Origin: Pedobacter puniceum
GTDB taxonomy: Bacteria; Bacteroidota; Bacteroidia; Sphingobacteriales; Sphingobacteriaceae
Assembly: GCF_009674685.1 (NCBI RefSeq)
Contig: NZ_WKJI01000002.1
Location: 744,001 to 808,000 of the forward strand
Length of the DNA stretch: 64,000 nt
Reading direction: 5' to 3'
A program made the position numbers and the translations under genes. The notes below the pieces were generated by a model. The model worked only from the letters and a program-made list of their open reading frames with translations. It made no database searches and was not told the DNA's origin. Positions 36,513 through 44,464 of the stretch are shown here, piece after piece (within the stretch, counting starts at the first letter, position 1; each line of letters begins with the position of its first letter).

Positions 36513-36756
36513 ATAGCCCACGGTTTAAACCGTGGGCTATATAAGGAAATAGATAAATCCATTAATTAAACATAAATACCAATCATAGCCCATGGTTTAA
36601 ACCGTGGGCGATATAAGGAAATGTATAAATCCATTAATTAAACATAAATACCAATCCTAGCCCACGGTTTAAACCGTGGGCGATATAAGGAAATGTATAA
36701 ATCCATTAATTAAACATAAATACCAATCCTAGCCCACGGTTTAAACCGTGGGCTAT
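36513..36756. repeat. Tandem array of four 28-bp palindromes with 72-bp period
   Basis: Palindromes of half-site ATAGCCCACGGTTT plus its reverse complement lie at 36513-36540, 36585-36612, 36657-36684 and 36729-36756. Their centres are exactly 72 bp apart, and the three 44-bp spacers between them are nearly identical. Copies 2 to 4 carry one or two mismatches. They lie between the restriction-modification gene and a Y1 transposase gene, as REP elements do with their RAYT. They could also act as terminators or mRNA ends for the upstream gene. The 338-bp gap from 36484 to 36821 contains little else, apart from AACCG-TTTCAA-CGGTT near 36778-36793. Confidence 0.93.
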
Positions 36757-36821
36757 AAATTATGAGAACAATACAATAACCGTTTCAACGGTTTATTATA
36801 ACAAGTATAAAAGAATTGAAT

Positions 36822-37256
36822 ATGCCGCATTCTTTCAATAAAATTTGGATACACGCCATTTGGTCTACCAAAAATAGATTACCATTAATTGAATTAACGG
36901 TAGAACAAAGAATATATTCATTTATCTCAGAGCAATTTCGTGAGCAAAGCTGCCCTGTAAGAGTCATTAATGGAATGCCGGACCATATCCATTGTTTGTT
37001 TTTACTAAACCCACAACAATCAATCGCAGATGTAATTAAACAGATAAAAGGAAGCAGCTCGCATTTTATTAATCAAAACAATCTAATTATTGAAAAATTT
37101 GCTTGGCAAACCGGTTATGCTGCATATTCCGTTTCAGAATCTGTTGTTGACAAAGTTTTACATTACATAAAAAACCAAAAACAACATCACAAAAAGAAAA
37201 CTTTTGAGCAGGAATATGATGAGTTTTTGAAATTATATGGGCTTGATAATGATTGA
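36822..37256 (+). CDS. IS200/REP-associated Y1 transposase
   Basis: A 144-residue HUH single-strand endonuclease. The HUH pair is His55-Ile-His57 (GMPDHIHCLF), and the catalytic Tyr is probably Tyr115 in VLHYIKNQKQHH. These enzymes cut and rejoin DNA at hairpins. REP-like palindromes lie on both sides, the RAYT arrangement, and no IS200 left and right ends or tnpB are seen. I chose the ATG at 36822 rather than the TTG at 36816. Relatives are widespread in Bacteroidota; whether this one still acts is unknown. Confidence 0.88.
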   Translation: MPHSFNKIWIHAIWSTKNRLPLIELTVEQRIYSFISEQFREQSCPVRVINGMPDHIHCLFLLNPQQSIADVIKQIKGSSSHFINQNNLIIEKFAWQTGYAAYSVSESVVDKVLHYIKNQKQHHKKKTFEQEYDEFLKLYGLDND

Positions 37257-37273
37257 AACATCATTGAACCATT

Positions 37274-37301
37274 TTAGCCTAAGGTTTAAAACATAGATGT
37301 A
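37274..37301. repeat. Degenerate REP-like palindrome
   Basis: TTAGCCTAAGGTTT, followed by a decayed right half, resembles the array palindrome. Flanking ATCATTGAACC (37260) matches ATCATTGGACC (37343) next to the intact copy 83 bp downstream, supporting descent from the same unit. Confidence 0.6.
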
Positions 37302-37356
37302 TATAGAACATCATAAAAAATGGTTAAAACCATTAACGAAATATCATTGGACCATC

Positions 37357-37384
37357 ATAGCCCACGGTTTAAACCGTGGGCTAT
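37357..37384. repeat. Perfect 28-bp REP-like palindrome
   Basis: An exact copy of the palindrome at 36513, on the far side of the transposase gene and just before the DUF3024 gene. Confidence 0.93.
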
Positions 37385-37415
37385 ATTACACGGGCCAACC
37401 TAATTAGAATTGAAA

Positions 37416-37763
37416 ATGGCGATTGACACTTTACAAACATTGGAGATTATTGAAGTGATGGAAAACTTCCTTACAAAAAAAAGACCTCCTGAACATATCA
37501 GAAACCAATTAGATATTGGGTACAAAATTGAAGACCAAAGTATAATTGTTTTTGAAATTAGACCCAAATGGAACAAACCCGAAATTATTCTTGAACATCC
37601 GTTTGCAAAGACAACATTTGTAAAAGCAAAAAATAACTGGAAAGTGTTTTGGATGAAGGCCGATTTGAAATGGCATAGTTATTCTCCTAACCCAACAGTA
37701 AAGCATTTACAAGATTTTACGAAACTTGTTGAGGAAGACAAACATCATTATTTTTTTGGATAA
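37416..37763 (+). CDS. DUF3024 family protein
   Basis: A 115-residue cytoplasmic protein with no signal or membrane segment. It resembles DUF3024 by HIRNQLDIGYKIEDQSIIVFEIRPKW and the repeated aromatic pattern WKVFWMKADLKWHSYSP. Function is unknown. It lies in the island downstream of the type IIG gene and the transposase, between two REP-like palindromes, so it may have travelled with the restriction gene. I chose the ATG at 37416; a TTG at 37410 is in frame. Confidence 0.75.
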   Translation: MAIDTLQTLEIIEVMENFLTKKRPPEHIRNQLDIGYKIEDQSIIVFEIRPKWNKPEIILEHPFAKTTFVKAKNNWKVFWMKADLKWHSYSPNPTVKHLQDFTKLVEEDKHHYFFG

Positions 37764-37786
37764 ATTCACAAATTGGCATTATCAAT

Positions 37787-37814
37787 ATAGCTTATGGTAT
37801 AAACCGTGGGCTAT
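37787..37814. repeat. Degenerate REP-like palindrome
   Basis: ATAGCTTATGGTAT followed by an intact right half AAACCGTGGGCTAT. The left half has several changes relative to the consensus. It marks the right edge of the island next to apaG. Confidence 0.8.
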
Positions 37815-37836
37815 GACAAAAACCATCTAAACAACA

Positions 37837-37862
37837 AAGCCTCTCCAAAAATGAAGAGGCTT
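37837..37862 (-). terminator. Terminator after apaG
   Basis: AAGCCTCT (37837-37844) pairs with AGAGGCTT (37855-37862); on the minus strand it is followed by a T-rich tract. It ends the apaG transcript. Confidence 0.75.
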
Positions 37863-37885
37863 CGACTATTTATTAACGATTAAAA

Positions 37886-38272
37886 TTAATTCAGTTTAAA
37901 AGGGGCAATTAATGCAAACTTTGGGATTAAAACAGTTAAAGCTTCATCATCTACCAATCTTCGCATTTCATAGCTACCATGCATAGTCCCCATATCTGTT
38001 TGTAAATTACAGCCAGATACATATTCATGCATGCCTCCTGGCTCTATAATGGGCTGTTGCCCCACAACACCTTCTCCTTCTACCTCTCTTTTTGTACCAT
38101 TAGAATCAAATATATTCCAATGTCTGCTCATAAGCTGTACGCTATAATGACTTAGATTTTCTATCCTAATCTTGTAAGCGAACATGAAATGCTCATTAGC
38201 CGGATTTGAGTATTCTGGCTGGTAGGTGGTTTCAACAGAAACTTTTACTCCGTCGGTTATTTGCGCTACCAT
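37886..38272 (-). CDS. apaG: ApaG domain protein
   Basis: A 128-residue all-beta protein covering the whole ApaG family. Conserved stretches include MFAYKIRIENLS, LMSRHWNIFDSNG, GVVGQQPIIEPG and GTMHGSYEM. ApaG has been linked to Co2+/Mg2+ efflux and to nucleotide metabolism in other bacteria; its molecular action is unsettled. It is 49 bp after dusB in the same direction. Confidence 0.94.
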   Translation of the reverse strand: MVAQITDGVKVSVETTYQPEYSNPANEHFMFAYKIRIENLSHYSVQLMSRHWNIFDSNGTKREVEGEGVVGQQPIIEPGGMHEYVSGCNLQTDMGTMHGSYEMRRLVDDEALTVLIPKFALIAPFKLN

Positions 38273-38321
38273 TTCTTTAATTTTTTTAACAATTTAGAGA
38301 TTAAAAATATAAAATCAAAAA

Positions 38322-39314
38322 TCAGACCGCTACTGTATCAAATTTGTTTCTAATTTCATAAAGTACGTCTTCTATATCTTCTACGCGTTCTAGGCTTACC
38401 AGTTTCATTCTATATTCCTTAAAATTTGGTATGCCTTTAAAATAATTAGCGTAGTGTCTCCGCATTTCAAAAATACCTGTTTTTGACCCTTTCCACTCGA
38501 TAGATTTTTTCAAATGCGTAGTGCAAACATCAACCCTTTCATTAATAGTTGGCCCATCTAAAAAAGTACCGGTCTCAAAGAAATGTTTTATTTCTCTGAA
38601 AATCCACGGATAGCCAATGGCTGCTCTACCAATCATTATTCCGTCTACCTCATATTCTAGGCGCCAATTGGCTGCTTTTTCAGGAGAATCTACATCGCCA
38701 TTACCAAAAATAGGAATTTGTATTCTTGGATTTCTTTTGATTTCTCTAATCAATGTCCAATCGGCAACGCCTTTATACATTTGGGAACGCGTACGACCAT
38801 GTATGGTTAAAGCTTTAATACCCACATCTTGTAAACGCTCTGCTACCTCATAAACGTTTTTGGTATTATCATCCCAACCTAAACGGGTTTTAACTGTAAC
38901 AGGTAAATGCGTAGCCTTAACAACAGCGGCTGTCATGGCTACCATTTTATCTATATCTTGTAATAAACTTGCACCAGCCCCACGACATGCTACATTTTTT
39001 ACAGGGCAACCGTAATTGATATCAATTAAATCGGGTTTTGCTTTGGTTGCTATTTCTGTAGCTTCACGCATATGCTCTATATCGCTACCAAAAATCTGTA
39101 TCCCGATAGGACGCTCGTACTCAAAAACATCTAGTTTTTGTCTGCTTTTGGCTGCATCTCTTATCAAACCTTCTGAGGAAATAAACTCCGTATACATCAT
39201 ATCCGCTCCGTTTTGTTTGCAAACAAAACGGAATGGCGGGTCGCTCACATCTTCCATCGGCGCAAGCAATAATGGAAAATCACCTAAATCTATATTTCCT
39301 ATTTTAACAGACAT
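38322..39314 (-). CDS. dusB: tRNA-dihydrouridine synthase
   Basis: A 330-residue FMN-dependent enzyme that reduces uridines in the tRNA D-loop. The TIM-barrel start LLLAPMEDVSDPPFR, the active-site Cys in DINYGCPVKNVACRGAG, and IHGRTRSQMYKG identify the DusB/NifR3 group. It is divergent from the CPBP protease gene and probably cotranscribed with apaG. Confidence 0.95.
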   Translation of the reverse strand: MSVKIGNIDLGDFPLLLAPMEDVSDPPFRFVCKQNGADMMYTEFISSEGLIRDAAKSRQKLDVFEYERPIGIQIFGSDIEHMREATEIATKAKPDLIDINYGCPVKNVACRGAGASLLQDIDKMVAMTAAVVKATHLPVTVKTRLGWDDNTKNVYEVAERLQDVGIKALTIHGRTRSQMYKGVADWTLIREIKRNPRIQIPIFGNGDVDSPEKAANWRLEYEVDGIMIGRAAIGYPWIFREIKHFFETGTFLDGPTINERVDVCTTHLKKSIEWKGSKTGIFEMRRHYANYFKGIPNFKEYRMKLVSLERVEDIEDVLYEIRNKFDTVAV

Positions 39315-39365
39315 TTAAAAATCAAATCATTAAATTAAACGCAAATTTACTAAATATCCTTAATT

Positions 39366-40295
39366 ATGAGTGACATGCAAAAGTCAACACATCAACACCC
39401 AGCTATACAATTAATTTATTTGTTGCTTTATGTAATTGCTGGTGGACTGGTGTTTACTGTTATTGGTGTTCTTACCTACAGTCTTACTGGTAATAATTGC
39501 TCTATACTTTTAACTGGTGATGAAAGTAATATGGATATCAACTTCATCAGAACAATCCAAATTTCTAGCTCTTTAGGGATTTTTATTGCCGGCCCATTAA
39601 CTTTTGCTTTAGCCACAAAAAAACCTCTAAAATCTTATTATCACTTTTATAATCCGCTTAAAACGCCCCAATTACTTATTATAGTTACAGCTATTATGGT
39701 TTTAGGCTTACCTTTTCTTGAGCTTATTAACGCTGCCAACCAAAAAATGGTTTTACCAGATTTTTTAAAAGGCTTAGAACAATGGATGCGAGAAAAAGAG
39801 CAACAAGCAGCCGTTTTAACTAAGCAGCTTTTGGTTATGAAAAGCTTTAGCGATTATTTATTTAACCTTTTGATGATAGCTGTAATACCCGCTATAGGCG
39901 AAGAACTTTTATTTAGAGGTTCTTTACAGAATATTTTTTACAAATGGTTTTATAACCCACATGTTGCCATTTGGATAAGTGCAATTATTTTCAGTGCTAT
40001 ACATGTTCAGTTTTTTGGCTTTTTCCCAAGAATGCTTTTGGGTGTACTTTTTGGATACTTTTTATGGTGGGGAAAAAGTTTATGGCTTGCCATTTGGGCT
40101 CATTTTCTTAATAATGGTTTAGCCGTTACCATGGCTTATGTGCTACAATTACAAGGCAAAAGCATAGATGAAATTGAGAAAACAGACACATTTCAAATCT
40201 GGGGATATTTATTAAGTGCGATAATTACCTTAGTTTTGCTCTTGAAGTTTTATCAAGACAGTAAAAAGAATAATCAAATAGATATTTATGAATAG
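39366..40295 (+). CDS. CPBP family intramembrane metalloprotease
   Basis: A 309-residue polytopic membrane protein with about eight helices. The family motifs are EEXXXR in IGEELLFRGSLQ (about residues 178-189), FXXXH in IFSAIHVQFFG, and HXXXN in WAHFLNNGLA. These are the glutamyl intramembrane protease (Rce1-like) residues; the substrates are unknown. The last 8 bp overlap the DUF2007 gene, suggesting coupling. Confidence 0.88.
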   Translation: MSDMQKSTHQHPAIQLIYLLLYVIAGGLVFTVIGVLTYSLTGNNCSILLTGDESNMDINFIRTIQISSSLGIFIAGPLTFALATKKPLKSYYHFYNPLKTPQLLIIVTAIMVLGLPFLELINAANQKMVLPDFLKGLEQWMREKEQQAAVLTKQLLVMKSFSDYLFNLLMIAVIPAIGEELLFRGSLQNIFYKWFYNPHVAIWISAIIFSAIHVQFFGFFPRMLLGVLFGYFLWWGKSLWLAIWAHFLNNGLAVTMAYVLQLQGKSIDEIEKTDTFQIWGYLLSAIITLVLLLKFYQDSKKNNQIDIYE

Positions 40296-40491
40296 TACTT
40301 GGGTAAAAATTTATACTTCACATCAGTTCATGAAATCTGAAATAGTGAGGCAAGTACTAATTGACCATGAAATAGAAGCTGTTTTGATGAATAAACAAGA
40401 TACAGCCTACAAATTTGGCGAGGTTGAGGTTTACATTCATCAATCTGATTTTGATAAAGCTTTAGAAATTATTATCCAAAACGACCTTTAA
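40288..40491 (+). CDS. DUF2007-like small protein
   Basis: A 67-residue cytoplasmic protein, WVKIYTSHQFMKSEIVRQVL..., matching the ferredoxin-like DUF2007 fold proposed to be a signal transducer. It overlaps the protease gene upstream by 8 bp and precedes cdsA by 18 bp. Function is unknown. Confidence 0.8.
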   Translation: MNSTWVKIYTSHQFMKSEIVRQVLIDHEIEAVLMNKQDTAYKFGEVEVYIHQSDFDKALEIIIQNDL

Positions 40492-40509
40492 TTTAATACC
40501 CTAATTATT

Positions 40510-41313
40510 ATGAAGACCAGAGCTATAACTGGAGTTATTTTTATCCTCATCATGCTATGCTCATTATTTTTAGGGCCTTATGTTTTCACAGGATTTTATA
40601 TTTTCTTAAGTTTAATTTGCTTAATGGAGTTCTTTTCCCTAGTTAAAACTACAGGAATAAGACCTCACAGATCTATCGGGTATATAGCTGCGCTTATTAT
40701 TTTTGCTTCTGTTGCAGGCAGATATTTTATACAGTTTGAGACCAAATGGTTATTAGTTAATATCCCTTTGTTTTTTGGAATTTTTGTGAGAGAACTTTAT
40801 AAAAAATCTAAAATCCCTTTTAGTAACATTGCTTACACTTTTTTAGGACTTTTTTATACCATTGTACCTTTTATTTTCTTCCACAGTATTGCCTTTATTT
40901 CTGGTGCTTATAACTACCAATTGGCTTTAGGTTTTTTCCTGATGCTTTGGGCTAATGATACTGGTGCTTATATTTTTGGCGTTAAGTTTGGTAAAAAACG
41001 CCTTTTTGAGCGCCATTCTCCAAAGAAATCTTGGGAAGGCTTTTTTGGTGGGGTTGCTACAAGTATAACTGTAGCATGTATTTTGGCTCAATACTTTACT
41101 ACATATAGTTTATTACATTGGGTAAGCATGGCAACGCTTATTTCTTGCTTTGGCACCATGGGAGATTTGGTAGAATCTATGTTTAAAAGAAGTATAGAAA
41201 TTAAAGATTCTGGCAAAATACTACCAGGCCACGGAGGCTTGCTAGACCGCTTTGATGGCTTGTTACTTTCTGCCCCTGTTGTTTTCGTTTACATATATTT
41301 GATTACTTATTAG
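40510..41313 (+). CDS. cdsA: Phosphatidate cytidylyltransferase
   Basis: A 267-residue membrane enzyme making CDP-diacylglycerol from phosphatidic acid and CTP. The signature SMFKRSIEIKDSGKILPG continues into HGGLLDRFDGLL (about residues 218-248), and the middle motif NDTGAYIFGVKFGKKR is also present. About seven transmembrane helices are visible. It feeds psd, which follows 24 bp later, and receives substrate from the plsC product. Confidence 0.95.
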   Translation: MKTRAITGVIFILIMLCSLFLGPYVFTGFYIFLSLICLMEFFSLVKTTGIRPHRSIGYIAALIIFASVAGRYFIQFETKWLLVNIPLFFGIFVRELYKKSKIPFSNIAYTFLGLFYTIVPFIFFHSIAFISGAYNYQLALGFFLMLWANDTGAYIFGVKFGKKRLFERHSPKKSWEGFFGGVATSITVACILAQYFTTYSLLHWVSMATLISCFGTMGDLVESMFKRSIEIKDSGKILPGHGGLLDRFDGLLLSAPVVFVYIYLITY

Positions 41314-41337
41314 TAGTTTTGATAAAAATTTAAAAAA

Positions 41338-41997
41338 ATGACCATCCACAAAGAAGGATATACCTCTATTGCATTAACTGTACTATTTGTTTTTGTTACT
41401 AATGCCCTTATCAATTATTACCTACCACACGTAACTTGGTTTGTTTGGTTATGGTATTTAGTATCGTTATTCTTATTTATAACTGTTTTACAGTTCTTTA
41501 GAAATCCGGTGGTGAACTTAACTTTAGGAGAAAACCAAATTATTTGCCCTGCAGATGGTAAAGTTGTAGTGATAGAAGAAGCGCAAGAGAACGAATATTT
41601 TAAAGATAAAAGACTTCAGATATCTGTTTTTATGTCGCCTATTAATGTACATGTAAACAGAAACCCAATAAGCGGAATCGTAAAATTCTTTAAATACCAC
41701 CCTGGAAAATATTTGGTTGCTTGGGACCCTAAATCTTCTACAGATAATGAACGCACTACTGTTGTTGTTGAAAACAGTAATGGCGTACCTGTGTTATTTA
41801 GACAAATAGCTGGTGCTTTGGCTCGTAGAATTGTTTGGTACGTAAAAGAAGGCGATCAAGTAGAGCAAGGCAAAGAGTTTGGTTTTATAAAATTTGGCTC
41901 TAGGGTTGATGTTTTTTTACCTTTAGGAACCCAAGTTAATGTAAACCTTGGAGATAAGGTTAAAGGCGGTGTTACCGTTTTAGCTACGCTTTCTTAA
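41338..41997 (+). CDS. psd: Phosphatidylserine decarboxylase proenzyme
   Basis: A 219-residue short type II-like PSD that makes phosphatidylethanolamine. A membrane hairpin occupies residues 9-45. The autocleavage site is Gly187-Ser188 in KFGSRVDVFLP, where Ser188 becomes the pyruvoyl group. SPINVHVNRNPISG with the conserved histidines lies upstream. It sits with cdsA in a phospholipid operon; a phosphatidylserine synthase gene is not adjacent. Confidence 0.94.
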   Translation: MTIHKEGYTSIALTVLFVFVTNALINYYLPHVTWFVWLWYLVSLFLFITVLQFFRNPVVNLTLGENQIICPADGKVVVIEEAQENEYFKDKRLQISVFMSPINVHVNRNPISGIVKFFKYHPGKYLVAWDPKSSTDNERTTVVVENSNGVPVLFRQIAGALARRIVWYVKEGDQVEQGKEFGFIKFGSRVDVFLPLGTQVNVNLGDKVKGGVTVLATLS

Positions 41998-42034
41998 GAA
42001 AAATCTCTACAGGTTTTTTGTTTTAGATTTTGAT

Positions 42035-42436
42035 ATGACAGATAAACCTGTAATTTTTTTTGATGGCATTTGTAACCTCTGTAATGGTTTTGTGCGGTTT
42101 ATCATAAAGCATGATAAATATGCAAAATTTAGATTTGCTGCATTACAATCAGACTTTGCCAAACAAGAACTTTTAACAAAAGTTATTTCTGTAGAGGAAC
42201 TAAGCTCGGTAATACTACTTACAGAAAAGGGTGTTTTTACCAAATCTACTGCTGCTTTAAAAATAGCATCGCAATTAAATGGCTTTTGGAAAACTGCTTA
42301 TATCTTCATCATCATTCCTAAGTTTATAAGAGATTTTATTTACGATATCATCGCTAAAAACCGTTATAAATGGTTTGGGAAGGATGACCATTGTATGCTT
42401 CCTACTCAGGAATTAAAAGATAGGTTTTTAAATTAA
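42035..42436 (+). CDS. DCC family thiol-disulfide oxidoreductase
   Basis: A 133-residue DUF393 protein. The DGxCxxC motif is in FFDGICNLCNGFVRFIIKHD, with later conserved FAALQSD. A redox role is inferred from the CxxC pair; no partner is known. Its stop codon overlaps the convergent anti-sigma gene by 9 bp. Confidence 0.88.
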   Translation: MTDKPVIFFDGICNLCNGFVRFIIKHDKYAKFRFAALQSDFAKQELLTKVISVEELSSVILLTEKGVFTKSTAALKIASQLNGFWKTAYIFIIIPKFIRDFIYDIIAKNRYKWFGKDDHCMLPTQELKDRFLN

Positions 42437-42919
42437 TTTAGATTTTTTTCTGAAGAAGTAATCTGCTGTTAAAAGCATGATGATGATATCAAAAAACAAG
42501 AAAGCTTGAATAGCCGTTCTAGAAAAGCCTTCGCCGATTTTAAAAGCATCGTAGTTCATACTAAAATCAAAATAACCACTTGAAGCAGACCAATTGGTTT
42601 GGGCAATTGCTACAGCCATAATAAGGCTTAATATTAAAATAAAAGAGGCAGCTATGCCGTAAACTATTCTTTTATCAACTTGTGCTTTTAACGATAGTGG
42701 TTGCGCCTGTAGTCTTATTTTATCCATTACTTGGAAGGTAAAACCCATAGAAGGCTCTTCCAAATCTGTTTGTTTAAGATGTTCATCAAAACTTAATATC
42801 TCTTGATAAAGGTTTTGAAAAGCAATATCTTCTTGAAGCAATCGCTCTATTTCTAAGGCTTCTTCTTGGCTACATAAACCATCTATATAATTCCAAATTT
42901 TTTCTTCTGCACTTTTCAT
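42428..42919 (-). CDS. Membrane anti-sigma factor-like protein
   Basis: A 163-residue protein encoded right after the ECF sigma gene with a 4-bp overlap. The N-terminal helical region (EEKIWNYIDGLCSQEEALEIERLL) resembles the sigma-binding domain of anti-sigma factors but lacks a full HxxxCxxC zinc motif. Two hydrophobic helices lie near residues 85-110 and 138-155. By position and topology it should hold the sigma factor inactive at the membrane. The signal that releases it is unknown. Confidence 0.75.
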   Translation of the reverse strand: MKSAEEKIWNYIDGLCSQEEALEIERLLQEDIAFQNLYQEILSFDEHLKQTDLEEPSMGFTFQVMDKIRLQAQPLSLKAQVDKRIVYGIAASFILILSLIMAVAIAQTNWSASSGYFDFSMNYDAFKIGEGFSRTAIQAFLFFDIIIMLLTADYFFRKKSKLI

Positions 42920-43494
42920 ATTAAATCCTCCGCTTCGCTTTTTAAAAGTTGTTCTAACTTAATTTTTAATCGGCCTCTAGCCCTATGTAATTTTACTTTA
43001 GCTGTATTAGCCTCAATTCCCATTATCTGAGCTATCTCTTCTAAAGATTGCTCGCCTTTATAAAACAAGGTAATAATGCTGGCATCATCTGGTAACAAAC
43101 TTTCTATAGCTAAATTTAAATAATAATCTCTTGATTTCCGCTCGGTATTTAAGTCTGGTGTTGCCTCATGACTATCTAAAACATTTTGATGGTTTTCATC
43201 ATCAATAGATAGAATATCAACTTGTTTTTTTCTTAAATAAGTCATAGCGGTAGTATAAACTATACTATAAAGCCATGTAGTAAACTTCCCTTTTCTTTCA
43301 TAACCAGCTAAATATTTAAATGCTTTCACAAAGCAATCTTGAGCCACTTCCTCAGCATCTTCTCTTCCCTTGGTAAATCTTAAAGCCAAAGTAAAAACAT
43401 AGCGTTGGTAGCGTTTAACCAAAAGCGCATAGGCTTGTTGGTCTCCTGCTAATACCGCATCTATAATAGCTATGTCTGTTAGTTCTTGTTGCAT
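42916..43494 (-). CDS. ECF sigma-70 family RNA polymerase sigma factor
   Basis: A 192-residue ECF sigma factor with region 2 (YQRYVFTLALRFTKGREDAEEVAQDCFVK, written here in part as EDAEEVAQDCFVKAFKYL) and region 4 helix-turn-helix (SLEEIAQIMGIEANTAKVKL). A TGTAAC-N17-TGTCTTA promoter lies only 10 bp before its ATG, implying autoregulation and a very short or absent leader. The membrane anti-sigma gene overlaps its end. Identical boxes precede the divergent DUF6249 gene, a DUF4407 gene and a distant NTF2-like gene. Confidence 0.93.
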   Translation of the reverse strand: MQQELTDIAIIDAVLAGDQQAYALLVKRYQRYVFTLALRFTKGREDAEEVAQDCFVKAFKYLAGYERKGKFTTWLYSIVYTTAMTYLRKKQVDILSIDDENHQNVLDSHEATPDLNTERKSRDYYLNLAIESLLPDDASIITLFYKGEQSLEEIAQIMGIEANTAKVKLHRARGRLKIKLEQLLKSEAEDLI

Positions 43495-43504
43495 GTGTTG
43501 ATGC

Positions 43505-43534
43505 TAAGACAACCCCTATAAGCTTTAGGTTACA
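43505..43534 (-). promoter_or_regulatory. Predicted autoregulatory ECF promoter
   Basis: On the minus strand TGTAAC (43529-43534), 17 bp, TGTCTTA (43505-43511), with 10 bp to the sigma start codon. Box and spacing match three other sites in the window. Confidence 0.78.
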
Positions 43535-43587
43535 GGTAAATCAAAATATCTTTAAAAAAATAAGCATCATAAAAATTTTAATTTTGG

Positions 43588-43617
43588 TGTAACCTGTTTA
43601 AAAACGATGTAGTCTTA
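43588..43617 (+). promoter_or_regulatory. Predicted ECF promoter of the DUF6249 gene
   Basis: TGTAAC (43588-43593), 17 bp, AGTCTTA (43611-43617), 51 bp before the ATG at 43669. It faces away from the autoregulatory promoter, so one 174-bp region carries two ECF-type promoters. Confidence 0.78.
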
Positions 43618-43668
43618 GCTTCCAAACAATAAGATTTAACAAAATTATTAAACATTAAATACAAGATT

Positions 43669-44034
43669 ATGAACAATGTAGAAATCTTAATTCCGCTTAC
43701 CATATTTATAGGAAGCTTTGCAGTAATTTTTGGTTGGCGATACCTAACCAATAAAGAAAGAATGGCTTTAATTGAAAGAGGATTAAACCCGATACCAGAA
43801 AAACCAGAATCAAAATCTAATTACTATTTAAAGCTAGCTTTACTTTTGATGGGTGCTGGTTTAGGTTTATTCTTAGCTTTTGTTTTAGATAACACCGTTT
43901 TTGCACATAATGTTAACGAGTGGGGAAATACTAAAAACGAGGCTATATATTTCTCTTTAATTACACTTTTTGGTGGTTTGGGTCTATTTATTTCTTATAC
44001 GATAGAGAAAAAAGAGAAGCAACAAAAATTATAA
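43669..44034 (+). CDS. DUF6249-like small membrane protein
   Basis: A 121-residue protein with three predicted membrane helices (about residues 6-24, 52-72 and 92-111) and a lysine-rich tail (KKEKQQKL). It is divergent from the ECF sigma gene and has the same promoter type, so it is a likely member of its regulon. The domain name is tentative; no function is known. Confidence 0.72.
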   Translation: MNNVEILIPLTIFIGSFAVIFGWRYLTNKERMALIERGLNPIPEKPESKSNYYLKLALLLMGAGLGLFLAFVLDNTVFAHNVNEWGNTKNEAIYFSLITLFGGLGLFISYTIEKKEKQQKL

Positions 44035-44035
44035 G

Positions 44036-44464
44036 CTATTTAACAGCAGCGGGAACTACAGCTACCGTTAACCTGCTGATGCAGCTCATTTTACCTCTTT
44101 CATCGTAAATTTTAATATCCCAAATATGTGTTTTTGCGCCAATATGTATTGGCGTACAAACACCTTTTACGTATCCAGATTTAACAGGACGTAAATGATT
44201 AGCATTTACTTCTAAACCTACACCCATTTTTTCTTCGGGATTTAAAACCAAGTTACTAGCTACACTTCCTAAAGTTTCTGCAAGCACTACCGAAGCGCCT
44301 CCATGTAAAATACCTACCGGCTGGTGGGTACGTTCATCAACCGGCATGGTAGCTTCTAAAAAATTATCACCAATATGGGTAAAACTAATCCCTAACAAGG
44401 CGCCAATATGATTTTTTGGCCTGCTGTTTAATTCTTCTGGAGTATAACTTTTAAACCAAATCAT
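44036..44464 (-). CDS. Hotdog-fold thioesterase
   Basis: A 142-residue acyl-CoA thioesterase of the PaaI/MenI type. The active-site region QPVGILHGGASVVLAETLGS (about residues 48-67) has the catalytic Glu in the long helix. It may hydrolyse dihydroxynaphthoyl-CoA in menaquinone synthesis or a general acyl-CoA; the sequence does not decide. The start overlaps the DinB gene by 4 bp. Confidence 0.85.
   Translation of the reverse strand: MIWFKSYTPEELNSRPKNHIGALLGISFTHIGDNFLEATMPVDERTHQPVGILHGGASVVLAETLGSVASNLVLNPEEKMGVGLEVNANHLRPVKSGYVKGVCTPIHIGAKTHIWDIKIYDERGKMSCISRLTVAVVPAAVK

Noticed and set aside
36484-36821. CRISPR array
   Set aside because: The 28-bp repeats are palindromes and the 44-bp spacers are almost identical to each other, unlike CRISPR spacers. 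No cas gene is near. It is a tandem REP-like array.
36785-36967. Antisense frame over the transposase start
   Set aside because: It overlaps a clear HUH transposase gene and has no recognisable domain.
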